Part shown: one piece after another, positions 1 through 11,854 of the stretch
Layout of the letters: the number at the start of each line of letters is the position of its first letter
Position numbering within the stretch: position 1 is the stretch's first letter
NCBI RefSeq assembly: GCF_000350225.1
Contig: NW_005179291.1
Coordinates: 379,917 to 443,916, forward strand
DNA from: Chondrus crispus
Taxonomy: Eukaryota > Rhodophyta > Florideophyceae > Gigartinales > Gigartinaceae
Reading direction: 5' to 3'
Length of the DNA: 64,000 nt
The notes under the pieces: generated by a model
Told to the model about the DNA's origin: nothing
Databases searched by the model: none
The model's input: only the letters and a program-made list of their open reading frames with translations
Program-made: the position numbers and the translations under genes

Positions 1-588
1 ACGGCACCGGGCAGCGGGCCTGGGTAGCGTGGTAGAGCGGGAACGGGGAGGACGCCGGTATGCGCGAGCAGTTCGACGCCTCGACGCCCCGGCGCGGTAC
101 TGGGTAACGATCCAGTACCGACGGGCGGAGGTGGAGCCGGCTCATGGGCGTACCGCGCGCGTCCTCAACCCGCGCTCGGTGCCTTTCTAAGGTAATTAGA
201 GAGCGTTCCCTTAGAATAAGCGGGAAGTCGGACCTTGACGGTCGGTGGGTGACAAGTTCGTGCTTGTCCTCCTCCACCGCCGCCGGTCCGCTCCATATTT
301 AATATACAAAACAATGTACAACTCTACAGTACCGAAGTACTGTAGTGGACTACTGTAGTACAGTTCGGACCGTACTGTAATACTGTCAGCCATCGGGGCT
401 GACAGTACACATGTGTGCGCGCTTCCGTCCCGCGCGATACACGTGTACACGTGTACATGCGTGTGCCCTGTACCCGAGGGGTACACGTGGCCACGCGCAG
501 TGGTACTGTAGAGCATCGGGCTCTACAGCACTAGATCCGTTGTTGATCTAATCTAACTAAAAAGAGCCCCAGGGCTGGTTATACTACA
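1..588 (-). repeat. 3' LTR of the gypsy element (left edge just cut)
   Basis: Direct repeat of 13068-13614. It ends on the plus strand in ACTACA next to a C-run that is the polypurine tract on the other strand. The right copy begins TGACGGC, so only the first two bases (TG) are missing here. It carries 43 bp at 381-423 that are absent from the other LTR, including a hairpin with 10 bp arms (382-406). The inner part is rich in short palindromes made of GTACTGTA-like words. Confidence 0.92.
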
Positions 589-601
589 CCGCCCCCCCCT
601 T
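589..601 (-). other. Polypurine tract next to the 3' LTR
   Basis: On the minus strand this is a run of A and G containing eight G, directly before the LTR start TGTAGTATAACC. This is the expected position and composition of the plus-strand primer of an LTR element. The adjoining 30 bases are repeated at about 5583-5620. Confidence 0.8.
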
Positions 602-604
602 AAG

Positions 605-3600
605 CGGGGACGTCCGCGTCCACGGGTGCTTTTCGATCCGACCCTATTGTCTTCTCTCTCAGGACGGAGTCTCCTCTATGTCGTCGTCAACTGTTTCTCT
701 TGTCACGTGCCCTTTTCATTTGCGATGCGCGTGCGCCCTTGTTCCGCCATTTCTCCCCCTTCGTAGTCCTCCCTGACACGAAGTCGTTGCTTGTCGGGGA
801 CATGACTGGTCGTCGCCGCGAACCGACTTCCTCATCGCCCTCTCTGTCTCGAAACTCTGTTTCCGGTCGTCTTCCATTTTTCACCCCGCGCCCCGCCAGT
901 TTTGAGAGGCCACGTCGCCGTCGACTATCCGAACGTCGGTCCAGGTCTCCTCCCTTGCTCACACACCCCTTGTCGTCAACGTACAATCAGACGGAAGCGC
1001 CGACTGCATTGCCTCTCTGTCTGAAGTGAGGTATTTATCCCCGTCGCTGCCCTGGTCCCTCTTTCTTCTGAGACGCGCTTCCTTATTCGTTTAAGGTTTA
1101 CAGAGAAGTCCGCTTAAGGTTTACAGAGAAGTCCGCTTTTGGCATGACAGAAACCATATGCCCCAGCTTCGGGCGATTGGCAGGGCGCTACCTCTTCGCG
1201 CACGGGTGCATGCCATTCCCGATTAATATACATCTGCGTCTTCCCCGCTCGAAAGCACACTTCTTCCATCACTAGAGCCGGAAACGTCGCCCCCCTGAGT
1301 TGCCTCGAATTTCCGTCGACGGGTGCAGCTTCCCATGTGGTTTTCCATCACTGTCTGGTACTCCCTGCAGTTCCAGTGCCGTTGTGCTGATCTCCTCCCC
1401 GCTGCCGCTTTTTCACGTGCGCGTTGACTTCGGGTACTGCAGCCATAGTAGCTCGAGAGTTCCAGAGATACAGTAGTGTACCTCGCTCCTCCCTCGGTCG
1501 AGTACCCCACTCCTTTGCGACTAACGAACCTATTTTTCCTCCGTTCCACGTCGCCCTGGACTGCATTCGGCCCCGTACCTTCTCTCCGCATGCACTCAAT
1601 TCCGTATCAATTTTCTCCCCTTCTCTCCCCACATTCCTCGGGCTTCCGCCGTCATCATAGACGATTTCGGGTCCTCTTCCCATTTATCCGGTCACGTGTT
1701 CCCCATTATTTCTCCGCAGTTGGGTTCGAAACCAGTCTCCCCGTCCCCGTAGTCTTCCGCGACAACTCTCTCCATACTCTGCATAGAGTCCTCCCAACAT
1801 GTCGTATCTTGTACTTGATCCCACGTGCGCAAGGGGTGGCCGATGAATTACCCCCAGACCCCTGAAAACCCAGGGCCCACGCGATTGACCTCAGCTTGCC
1901 AGCCGGATTCGTCGAATAGCTTGATCCTTATCTGTACAGGGAGGATGTTTCCCGCCTCACGTCGTCCCTCTTTCCAGTTTGGCGGGGACTCGCCGAGGTA
2001 GGGCTCATTTTGCGCATCTCGTTTTTGACGCGAATAGTCGCATCATGCCGTACCACGTCCTAAGGGGACCATTTCCTTCAATCATGGTTGTTGTCCATTC
2101 GTCTATAAACTCCCCTCATCCGGCAGCAAGCCCTACGGCTGTGCGTTTTTTAGTGAGTCATGTTGCGAATTAGTGTCACTGGTAGCCCGAGAGGAGGCTG
2201 AATCGTTTCCAACGTTCCAATTTCCTGCAAAGCTCTATCAGCGCTTGTAGCGTCCATTTCTGAATCACAAAAAGCAGCTCCAACAGTCTTCCCAAGAGCG
2301 TCGAACGGTGCTTGGAATCCTTCCGGAAGCTTCTTCGTCCTTCCATCGACGCATCGCCGTTCGCGCTTCGTGTAGTATAGTCCCCCCTTTTTTTCTTGAG
2401 CAGCTCCTCCCGGAGAGCGTCCCGCAGTTCCCCGTGTTCGTAGCGCACAGAGCATGATTCGCTCTCGCAACATATTCTTCTGTTTTGTCACCAGTGAGCC
2501 ACCCCTTGGGGCTCTCATTGTTAACAACGAGCTCCCTCTCCCCGCTGCGATGGCCTGGCGTTATCAAACTGTCGGCTTCCAGCTGAACCGCTGTTGCACC
2601 GAAGCAATCGCTGTGCATGGTAAGTACCTCATCAAAAGTGCGTCGCGATGCCGTCCACTCTGATTCGCGACTTATATTCACTGGTACCTTCTCTGCGAGC
2701 CCGCGCTCTCCCACCTGCTTGCGCAGCGACTCCGCGCGGACTGCGTCCGAGACGTTTCGCACCGTCCAATCTCAAGACGTCTAACCTAGGGGAGGGTCGC
2801 GCTAGACCAGCATTTTCGTCATGTCAAGTTGCTGGGTGTGGTTTTTCCCCAGCCTACGCTGTTCGACGGACACGGTACAACACTTTCGTTCAAGGGGGTG
2901 CGACGGCGGACCCTTCGCGTGTATTCGGATAGGAAGGAAGCGTAGTTTCGACACTTGTTCCTTCCTCCGTGCTGAGTTCGAATGAATTCTCGTCCTTGAT
3001 GAGCTATCCATCAGCATGTTACATCCAAAGGAAGCGAGTGCGTAGAAATGCGCGAGAGCATGGTAGTACGATAGTTTCACGGAGGACAGATAGGCGGGAC
3101 GAGCGATGGGGGAGCGGTTGTCAAATCGCGCCCTTCTAGTCCGCCCAATCGTGGAGGTATCTCTCAACACGGCTAGGTAAGTCGCATGCCAAATGGTACT
3201 GTCTAAAGGGACGATTTGAACTCTCGCTAGATCAAGTCGAACATGCTCACGAACGTTTAGCCTTGAACTTTCAAAGTTGACGCTTGCGTCTGCCCACACG
3301 CTGTAGTCAGCGAGTGGTGGTTCCCGGAACTCCCTGTGGACGCGATCACCGTACACAACGGAAAGCGTTCTCCGCCGCCATCAGAACGTGCGTGGGGGTG
3401 CAGGAGCCCGAAGGAGGTCGTGGCTTATCTCTCATTCGATGTCTCGGTGCGTCGTTTCTTCTTTCTCTGCTTGATCGTGTACCTAAGCACCAACAGAATG
3501 GCTATTAATTCTGCAACCCTGAACACTGCCTACAACAGTATGCCCTTCGTGGGGATTCGCGTGTCGCATTATTTCGGGCAAACCCAGCTGCCGCAGCATA

Positions 3601-5580
3601 GATACCTTGAAAAAGTTGCCCAGAACCGCATCGCGCGCGGGGTTGGACAGCGGACGGACATCCGGGTCGTCGAACCGGTTGACCCCGCCTGCTCCTTTGC
3701 TCTCTTGTTACCGCGGCGGCGGGTTTGGTGCATCCCTGTCGAGGGTCGGTATATCGGACCTCCTTTTGCCGCCCTCGCGTCCTTCGCCAAGTCTTCCTTT
3801 GAGAGCGGAAGTGGTTCCCCTTATGGCGGGGTGGTAGCACGCGCTTGTGCCGGTTACCGGTTCCCATCTCGATTCGTGTACGGACGAGACGAGACGCCTT
3901 CCGGCGTCCCCGACAATGGGGCTCCCTAAAGCGTTGTGGTTGGCCTTCCGGCGCTTCTGTTCGTTGCCGCTCTTGGAAGGCCTCCTTCTGAGGGAGAGGG
4001 GTGAGGTACAGAGCGTGCGAGTACGGCGTCGCGACTGTGGGGGGCCTCTTCCAGAGAGGCCGGTGTGACGAGCTCCCCTCCCCAGTCATCTCACGAGGGG
4101 GCGTCGCGTGCCCTTCGTCTGCGGCAAGGGCACAGGGCCTTTCGGGGAGACCCCCGTAGAGGTCTCGCGCAGCGGCTTCACGTCCGTTGAGTGTGTGAAC
4201 TCCGTTGTTTTCCAGGTGCGGCCCTCGAAGAGAGTACTCGGCTCGACGTGGTCGGCCACGGAGCCGTCCTTATCCGTTGTTGCACTCTACGTCGCGACTA
4301 CGACGCGTCGTGCGGAGTGCGCGCGGTTGCGTGATCACGCCCTTGCGGCGGACAGTTGCATCGGTAGCGCACCCTCTTGTGCCCCTCTACTTCGGTAGCG
4401 ATGGCTCGAAAGCGCGGGAGTGACTCGCGCTCGTCCCTTCCTCAGCCGTGGCCATCCCGGGCTTCATCGCTTGCAGGAGGGTGGCTCGGGCCACTCGCTC
4501 AACCGGTGCGCGGCGGTCCGCGTGAGGAGGGGACCAGGAGGGAAGGCCGATCGGTCGGCTTGTGGCGCGTCGGGCTTTCGAGTCACCCGGTCGATGCGGG
4601 CGTACGCTTCAACCTCTCGCCCGCCTCCCTTTCCGGTCAGGGGGCGGACGTGTGTACCTCCTGCTGGTACCCGTTGTACCCCCGTGCAGCGCCGTGGATT
4701 GGGACTTTTTCTCGTAATACACGTGCACTGCGACCTTTTTCCGTCCGCCGCGCAATCAGAAAATCATCCCAAAAATTGTCATAATTTCCCGCGAAAACAA
4801 TTTCTGCCAAAAAATCAGAGCACGGTTCCTGATTGGTGCGCTGTCGTCTGAGGAAGAAATCTTCCCAAAATTAAATCATGGCATGCGCCGTGATTAGCGA
4901 CAAAAAGTTCTAATTGAGGCTGACAGTACACGTGTGTGCGCATATATTGGTGCCCCTCCGACCGAGTTGCTCTCGCGCTTACGCCCCTTCCTCAACTATC
5001 CTGGCGACTCTTGAGGCGAACGCAGCGTCACTCGCCTGCTCATCTGAAAACGCCATTTGCGCGTTTCCTCGCGCACGACCCCTATCGATAGGGTCATGAC
5101 CACGTCGTCCGTCGGGTTATCGGACCCGGATGCGGACTGAGGGGTCGAAGTGAGGGCGAACCTTCTCGGATATTCCGAGACACAAGCAACGGGCATTCTG
5201 GTCGCTTACTCTGCCCACCGAGGGGCTCTCGTGATTCCACCGCTGATCGCCTCGTTCGTCGGGCGCCCCTCCTCGCCGCGGTTGCTGGACTTAACGGATC
5301 GTCCGGCAATCCTGTCCGGGGGGGGTCGTCCGACTTTTCCGATCCGAGCGGGGTTTTGCGGTCCTCGTAATGTCGGTCATTACGAGGGCCCAACATTTTT
5401 TTTCAGGCAGTTCGTACTGTCCTGTTCTTATGTCTCGCGTCCTTGACGTCCGAGAAGTCAAGACGACTTGACTTGAACACGTTCCCGGCTGTGACCCTCC
5501 GATAGGGTCCACCGTCCTCCTTCGCTTCCCCTTTTAGTCTGTTCGTGCAGGCTGGGTTTAATCCGCGAAGGAGCGGTTGA
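605..5580. other. About 5 kb extra segment inside the gypsy element, unidentified
   Basis: This lies between two copies of the pol-end plus polypurine-tract sequence, so it is an addition to the normal element. No domain is recognised. On the sense (minus) strand a chain of open stretches occupies 4089-2150 in shifting frames: 4089-3505, 3356-2802, 2762-2265 and 2527-2150, each 125-194 codons. Their peptide composition looks protein-like in places, for example around 3340-3050 and 2720-2180. This may be a decayed accessory ORF or captured host DNA. The 5' part (605-2000) and 4100-5560 show no convincing coding. A 26 bp stretch at about 4918-4943 resembles part of the left LTR. Confidence 0.5.
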
Positions 5581-5582
5581 GG

Positions 5583-5591
5583 GCCCCCCCC
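5583..5591 (-). other. Second polypurine tract at the end of pol
   Basis: Eight G on the minus strand directly after the TAA stop (5592-5594) of the chromodomain frame, where compact chromoviruses normally carry their polypurine tract. The flanking sequence matches 589-630: the same C-run, TTAA, and ACGTCCGCGT-CACGG. No LTR follows this copy. Confidence 0.65.
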
Positions 5592-5860
5592 TTAACCGTG
5601 AACGTCCGCGTTCACGGTTTGGGTGAGGTCTCTGCCGGTACGTCTCCGTAGGCGTTGGGCGTAACGAGACACCAACTCCTCCGGGACGTGAGTCCGCGCC
5701 GTCCAAGTGGGCGCGTCGTAATCCGCCCACTTGATGAGGAACTCCGTAGTTCCGTCTTCCATGACTCGATGTCTCAGTAGCCGTTCGACGCCATACTGCG
5801 TTCCCGCGGTGACCTTATCGGCGAGGTCCCGCGGGGTCGTCGTACTTGCTCGTGGCGCGT
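5592..5860 (-). pseudogene. Chromodomain at the C-terminus of gypsy pol, frame-shifted
   Basis: After the integrase stop (5861-5863) a different minus-strand frame is open from about 5860 to the TAA at 5592-5594. It reads a chromodomain: an aromatic-V-E start (YGVERLL), then a strand with FLIKWADYD, then TWTARTHV and a closing helix. The aromatic residues expected to form the methyl-lysine cage are present as Y, W and W. In chromoviruses this domain binds histone marks and steers integration into chromatin. It is out of frame with integrase by one base, so the two are fused only if a frameshift occurs, or the copy is mutated. Confidence 0.75.
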
Positions 5861-7324
5861 CTATCGAGACGGCGCGTACACGCAGCGGTCGGCGGAGACT
5901 CGCTCGGTGACCCCATCACGATCGATCGTGATGGTTCGGCGGTCATTGGCGAGCACGCGGTAGGGTCCGACAGCGGGCGAGGCGAGCTTGTTCGACGTCT
6001 TAGCCCCATCGGTGGGGTTGAGATATACGCATTCTCCGGGACGGAGCCGGGAATTAATACGTCGTATGCGCTTATCGAAGTCGCGCTTGTAGCGAGCCTG
6101 CGTCCGACGCAGGCTCCCGTAGGCCTTTTGGATAGTCGAGTCCAAGGTCTTGAGGAACTCGGCACGTTGGTTCCCCCTATCGGAAGGGGGCGCGTCGCCG
6201 TCCGCCCGTCGGAGAGAGAACTCCAGCGGTGGCCTGCTGAGCACGAGCTCAAACGGCGTAGTGCGTGTGGTGCGATGTACGTGGGAGTTGTACGCATACG
6301 TAAGCGGCCCCACGTACACATCCCAGTCGTCCTAGTGTTCATCCACGTAGTTCCGCAGCATCGAGGCGATTGTTCGGTTATATCGCTCGACTTGCCCGTT
6401 CGTCTGGGAATGGTACGCCGAAGTGTACAAATTCGTTATCCCCAGAACGCGGCACGTGCTGTGGAAGAACTTGCCGTTAAACTGCGGTCCGTTATCCGAC
6501 AGCAACGTGCGCGGGGCGCCGTACTTAAACACCCACGATTCGCAGAACGCAACCGCGACGGTGTATGCGGTTATCGTGCGGAGCGCAACGACTTGCGTCA
6601 GCTTACTGAAGCGGTCCGTAATCATGAGCAGGAATCGTTTTCCTGTCTTCGTCTTGGGGAGCGGCCCCAAGATGTCGATTGCGAGGCTCTCGAGGGGCGT
6701 CGTAGCTGGAAACAATCTCAATCAGTTGAGATGTTTCCTCAGCTTCACCCGGTTCATCGCGCAGGTTCGACACCCCCGCACCGTGGCTGCGGCGTCTGCA
6801 GCCAGGTGGGGCCAGTGGTACTCGCGTCGAAGTGCGTAGTACATACGGTTCTGGCCTGGGTGCCCCGCGATGGCCGGGTTGTGGCACAGGCGAAGGAGCC
6901 TGGCGCGGAGCGTCCGAGGTACCACCACCTGAACGATATCAGGGTCGAAGGGATGTCTCCGTTTGAGCACCCCTTGGTGGTCCTCGAAGAACGCGGAGTC
7001 CCGGGACTCTGACTGTCGTGCCAAAACGGTTTGGCAGAAGTCATCCACGCGTTGCTCCTCGGCTATCTCCTCTATCGTAAGAGGGGCCGGAAGGTCATCC
7101 TGCGGTGGGGCGACCGGGGAGTCGAGCGCGCCAGCCTCAGGGTCTTCGTCGCGCTGTATGTCGGCGGCGTCGAACTCGTCGTTCTCCTCCGAAAACGAAG
7201 TGGGTCCTTGGAGAGCGGGGGCTTCGTCGTCGCCTCGCAGTTCGTCGCGCGTCCGTACGCGCGACCTGGTTCGGGCTTCGGCTTGCTTCCGTGTTGTTAC
7301 GAAGAGACATGTACGGCCTGATGA
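5861..7324 (-). pseudogene. Gypsy integrase region with two in-frame stops
   Basis: A single minus-strand frame, continuous with the RT frame, interrupted by TGA at 6722-6724 and TAG at 6332-6334. Order: an acidic linker (7324-7050), then an HHCC zinc-binding domain (histidines in HNPAIAGH, cysteines in GCRTCAM), then the catalytic core. The core D is in IDILGPL, the second D in LSDNGPQFNG and the E in QTNGQVERYN, so the DDE triad is intact in sequence. A basic C-terminal domain with GPYRVL follows and ends at the TAG 5861-5863. Integrase inserts the element's cDNA into the genome. With two nonsense codons this copy should be inactive. Confidence 0.88.
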
Positions 7325-9697
7325 TCACAGCTCGTGGTATAAGCGTGGTCCGCGAGCTCGTTCGATACGTCTCGAACTGTTGCCCTCGTCGAAAGTGGGG
7401 ATGTCGTCATCCACCTCTACGGTGGGGCGAGGGTCATCGGCGACCTTCGGCGACACGAGTCTTGACAGGGCATCGGGCACCTGATGCACGCGTCCGGGGC
7501 GGTACTGAATGGTGAAATCGTATTCAGCCAGACGTAGCCGCCACCGGGTGAGTCTTCTGGAACTCTCGGTGAGGGACATGAGCCATCGGAGGGCGTCATG
7601 GTCCGTCCGTACGGTGAACTTCGTGCCTTCTACGTACGGCCGTAGTGTGCGGACGGCCCACACTACGGCGAAGCACTCGCGTTCGGTAGCGCTGTAGTTG
7701 CGCTCATCATCGGACAGTGAGTACGACCAATACCCCACGGGCCGCCAGTCGTTCGGCTCTTCGTGCTCCTGAAGTAAGGTGCAGCCGAGTTGGTAGGCAC
7801 TCGCGTCGGTGTCTATCATGTACGGACGACCGTGCCGGGGCAACGCGAGGATCGGCGGAGCGATCATGCCCTTCTTAAGGTTCTCGAACGCCTGAAGTTG
7901 CAGCTCCGTGGGGTTATAGAAATAAGGATCCGAATCCTTGCGCGTCATGTCGGTCAGAGGACGCGCAATCTTAGCGAACCCCTTAACGAATCGGCGGTAT
8001 ACATTAAACGCCCCGAGGAACGAGCGCACTTGCGTCAACGTCCTCGGGAACGTGAACGTCTTGAAAGCGTCGGCCGCCGTATCCGCCACGCTCAACTTGC
8101 CTGGGAAGATGACGTGCCCCAGGTAGTGCACCTTCGGTCGGAAGAAGCTGCACTTCTTGAGCTTAAGGGAGATACCGGAACTCCGCTGTAAGCTCAAGAC
8201 GGTATCGAGATGCTTCGCGTGTTCTCCGTGCGTACGGGAGAACACGATCACGTCGTCGAGATAGACGAGGCATATTTGCCAGCGGACTCCGGAGAGTATT
8301 ATGTCGAGCGCACGTTGGAAGGTGGCCGGTGCCCCTTTGAGTCCAAACGGCATGCGCAAGTGGCGAAACGTGCCCATGTGCGCCGTAAAAGTGGTCTTAT
8401 CCCGGTCTTCCGGAGCGACCGGGATCTGCCAATAACCGGAATTGCAGTCCAACGTGGTGAAGACGGCTGCATCTCCTAACGAGTCGATGCAGTCGTCCAT
8501 CCGTGGCAGTGGATACGAATCCGCTGCCGTCTTCGCGTTGAGGCGCCGGTAGTCCACGCAGAACCGAAGAGAGCCGTCTTTCTTCGGTACGAGCACCACC
8601 GGGGACGCCCACTCGGTGCTCGCGGGCTCGATAACCCCTGCGTTCAACATCTTGTTGACCTCCTTCGCGACCATTTCGCGCATGGCCGGGCCCTTCCGAT
8701 AGGGCATAGAACGAATCGGTTTCGTTCCCGGTTCGATGGGAATGCGGTGCTCCGTGGCTTGGATCGTTCCAAGCGCACCGCTCCACAGACTCGAGTGCTT
8801 ACGGAGCATCTCGAGTACGTGGCCACGGAGCTTGTCATCGTCGATGTATGACAGGTCGATCTCTTTTTCCCAATCCATCGGTGGATTTTCGGGATCCTTT
8901 TGCTGAGGGAGTACAGTACCCTTCGCCGTCGGTTGGCATAAAGGCGACCGTTCGTCCGGGTCGACCCCCCTGCCCCCGGCGGTGGTCTTATCGTCGGAGT
9001 TGGATCGGCCAACTCCTACCCCACCGACTGGATCGGTCACGTCGGTCAGGTGTAGCGCGTGAGCGATCCCCTCGGCGACCTTACGTTTGGGAGTGAGGAT
9101 CGCGAGGGGGTTGCGCTTCGCGTATCCCACGACGGTGTGCTTCGGAAGCCGCCTTTCTCGTCGTGAGAAATTCGCGACGATGACGTCGAAGGTCTGATTC
9201 GGTAGGACCTCCGCGACGCCATTCGTCAGCCTCACTCCATGTCGGTGTTGGAGTGAGGGCTTGGGCTCCAGGAACACGAGGCCCCTCCCCGCGGTTGTCA
9301 CACGCACACGGGCTTGTGACATCGCGGGGATGGTAACCCAGCGGGCGATTCGGATCGCCTGCGGGGCCCCCTCGCGTACGTCCGGCCGACCCGTGTGTCG
9401 TCCGTGTCGCCTGGTAGGGTGAGTCGACTCCCCCTTTCCGTCGACGATGGCAACAGAACCGCATTGGCGTAGCTCTGTTCGTTGAGCTTCGATGTCGATA
9501 CATTGCACGTGCGTATCGATGAAGGCCGTGCCGAGGAGGACTGCCACGGCGAGCCGGTCCGCGACTACGAACGGAATTCGGAACACCGTGTTCCTCAACC
9601 GCACGGCCAGGCGGACGACGGCCGAAAACTTGAGGGGGTTGCTATTCGCGCCTGCCAATCGTGGCAGAGGTGCGTCGTGCACGAGTAACGCGTCCAA
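7325..9697 (-). pseudogene. Gypsy pol: end of protease, reverse transcriptase, RNase H
   Basis: A 790-codon open frame. Residues 1-60 complete the protease (VVADRLAVAVLLGTAFID). RT spans about 320-540 with VLVPKKDGSLRFCVDYR, LDCNSGYWQI, FGLKGAPATFQ and the catalytic YLDD at 479-482. RNase H spans about 640-755, with its first aspartate in MIDTDASA and later acidic residues in TERECFAV and RTDHDAL. The frame ends at TGA 7325-7327, after which the same frame stays open into integrase, so this stop is premature. RT copies the element's RNA into cDNA and RNase H removes the RNA strand. The protease active site lies upstream in another frame. Confidence 0.93.
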
Positions 9698-10169
9698 TCG
9701 GGGGAAGGTCGGCCTTCCTCACCAGATTATACCCCGAGCACGTATCAACGGCGATCGTGCGCGGTTTAAATGCATTTCCCTCTGTGGCTATCAAGCCGAG
9801 GACGTTGTAAATCTTCGACGTCATAAGGCAAATGACGCCGTCGACAACCTTCGGGGCGGCCTTATCGGTGAGGTCGTTCCGCCGGGGCCTTCGATTTCGT
9901 TGCTGGCCCCGCTTGCGTTTCCTTTTCCCCCTTTCTTGGGGCGTCCGCGGATCAGTGACGCCCCTCGGATTATTCGAATCCGTACGACACGGACCCCTCT
10001 CCGGCGACCTTGGGCTCGCGGGAGTCAGGGGGTCGACCGAATCTTTTCGGTCGTCGTTGCCCCCGTCGCCTTTGTTACGCCTCACCGGGACGTCGGCTGT
10101 CCCCGTGTCTTGTTCTCCTGACGTCGGGCCTTCGGAGGCCTCGACGTGCGCTCTCTCCTGTATCGGCAT
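9642..10169 (-). pseudogene. Gypsy protease N-terminal part, out of frame with RT
   Basis: This minus-strand frame carries a basic, R/K-rich linker and then the aspartic protease active-site strand AVDTCSGYNLV (D-T-C-S-G in place of the common D-T/S-G). The rest of the protease is in the RT frame, so the domain is split between frames at about 9697-9710, next to a run of five C. Retroviral-type proteases cut the Gag-Pol polyprotein. The split within one small domain suggests mutation rather than the usual programmed frameshift between gag and pol. Confidence 0.75.
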
Positions 10170-10309
10170 TACAGGAGCTCCCGTGTTCGCCTCCGGTAGC
10201 GGGGGATGTATTATCGGACAATACCCCCTGTGTCCTTGGCGAGCACGCGGGGTCGGGTCTAGTTCGTGGGGAAAAGACGCCTCACGCGACCGCGTGTACG
10301 TAACCGTCT

Positions 10310-11854
10310 TTACCCTTTTTTCAAACTACCCGTGCTATCGGAGCTAATCTCCTGGCTATCGACGGCCAGGTCTTCTTCGGGTAGCCGTCCGCGTGGGTCG
10401 GGACGATTCCCCCACTGCGGCTCAGCGGCCCTGGCGAAGTATTCCGGTACTTCCGGGCCTTGACCTGCGGCGTCCGGTCGTCGCAGGATATGGGGGACGA
10501 AGCGAGTCGGCTCGCCTTCGTGACCCTCCGTGGGTATAGGGTACGGATCCTCTACCCAGTCTTGCAGGTACATTATCGCATTTTGTACCTGTTGGGGTAA
10601 CCGAGAACGGTCTCGGTCCCCTCTCTGCTCTTGGCGCGGGTATCTTGTGTCCGCCTGGCGGTAGGCGGGTCGATCCCGATGATGGACTTCGTTACGACGG
10701 TACCCGCCTCCACGGGGGGCGAAGCGTGCGCCCCCACCCGATCGGTTCGCGAAACCTTGACGCGGGGGACGGCCCTCGCCCGCCGCTTGCCGGAGGAGAT
10801 TACGCGCCCCTGGGCGCGTCTCCATCTGGTAGCGGTAGTTCCTGTACGCCGTGAACATTCGTTGTTCCGGCGACAGGAACGGGCACGCGTACATGGCATG
10901 CCCGTACGTACGGCATAGCCAGCACACGTACGCGCTGCCGTCCGTTGAGGCGAAGGTCGCCGCGTGCCGCGCCTCCTCATCGGTGAGGAGGGGCACGCGG
11001 GGCGAGGCGCTTCCCTTATCTCGATTCGAGATATCGAGCTCGGCGACGCGGGGGTCCGTGCCCCTTGCCACTCTCGTAGTGGCCGCGAATGCGGTCGCGT
11101 AACTCGATGCCGTTCCGGTCGACATCGGTGAGGGGGTTCGTGCCCCCACGGGCCCTGCTCCTTGCGTAATGAGGACAGGGTCGGCCTGCCACTCATCCTC
11201 CCCGATATGGAGGGTCGAGGCGGGCGAACTTGTCGCGGCGGACTTCGGAGTCCTGCCAGCCCTCCCTGCCGGTCTCGGATCCGGCAGAGGTAAACCGCGC
11301 CGAGCGCGGTACGTTGTACCTTCCGCCGTGGCGATACGGCGGATGGTCGGAAGATCGGTCTTCTGACTGCCTGGCAGCCTTTGCACAGTTTCGGATACTG
11401 CGGATACTGCGGATGGTCGGGTTGCCGGTGCAAGTCCCCGCACGAAGTAGTGCGCGAGGGACTGTTCGGAGAAGACTGCCGTGCATCGGAACGTGGCCGT
11501 CTCGAGTCGGTCAGCAAACGTGCTTTCCGTCTCATGCGATTGCTGTCGCGCCGTAGCGACAGCGTCGTACGCTTCACCTAACACGTCGTCCGTGAGGTAG
11601 CGTTTTTCAAGAATTGATTCACGAGCCCCGGCCAGCTCACGTCGTCGTGGAGCTGGCCGGCGCGGAGGCCACGCATCGTATAACTCGTATACAGGCGCTC
11701 CGCGTCGCGCTCGAGGAAGTGCGCGAGGACTCGTACCGCAACACCTTCGGTCAGGTGTTGCGAGTTGAAGGTGATTCAGATATCCTTCAAGAACGGCAGC
11801 AGCTGGATCGGGTCGGTACCGTCGAAGCTGCGCATCGTGGGACGGATCCCACAA
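10310..11854 (-). pseudogene. Gypsy gag, C-terminal part with nucleocapsid zinc knuckle
   Basis: A 514-codon open frame. The first 80 or so codons are probably out of the true frame. From about 11600 it reads a capsid-like helical region (EAYDAVATARQQSHETES..FADRL) followed by a CCHC zinc knuckle, C-x2-C-x4-H-x4-C in CWLCRTYGHAMYACPF. An R/G/P-rich tail follows. The knuckle is the RNA-binding nucleocapsid signature of Gag. The frame joins the upstream gag frame only across a run of five A near 11600-11610, which looks like an indel. Gag packages element RNA into virus-like particles. Confidence 0.8.

Noticed and set aside
1700-1740. GGGTTCGAAACC resembling a tRNA T-arm
   Set aside because: No acceptor, D or anticodon arms can be fitted around it.
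5846-7012. 388-codon plus-strand frame opposite integrase
   Set aside because: It is the complement of a clear integrase frame in GC-rich DNA. No domain.
5861-9697. Reassigned stop codons (TGA/TAG read as amino acids) in pol
   Set aside because: Host genes in the window use standard stops, and the same elements also have frameshifts, so decay is simpler.
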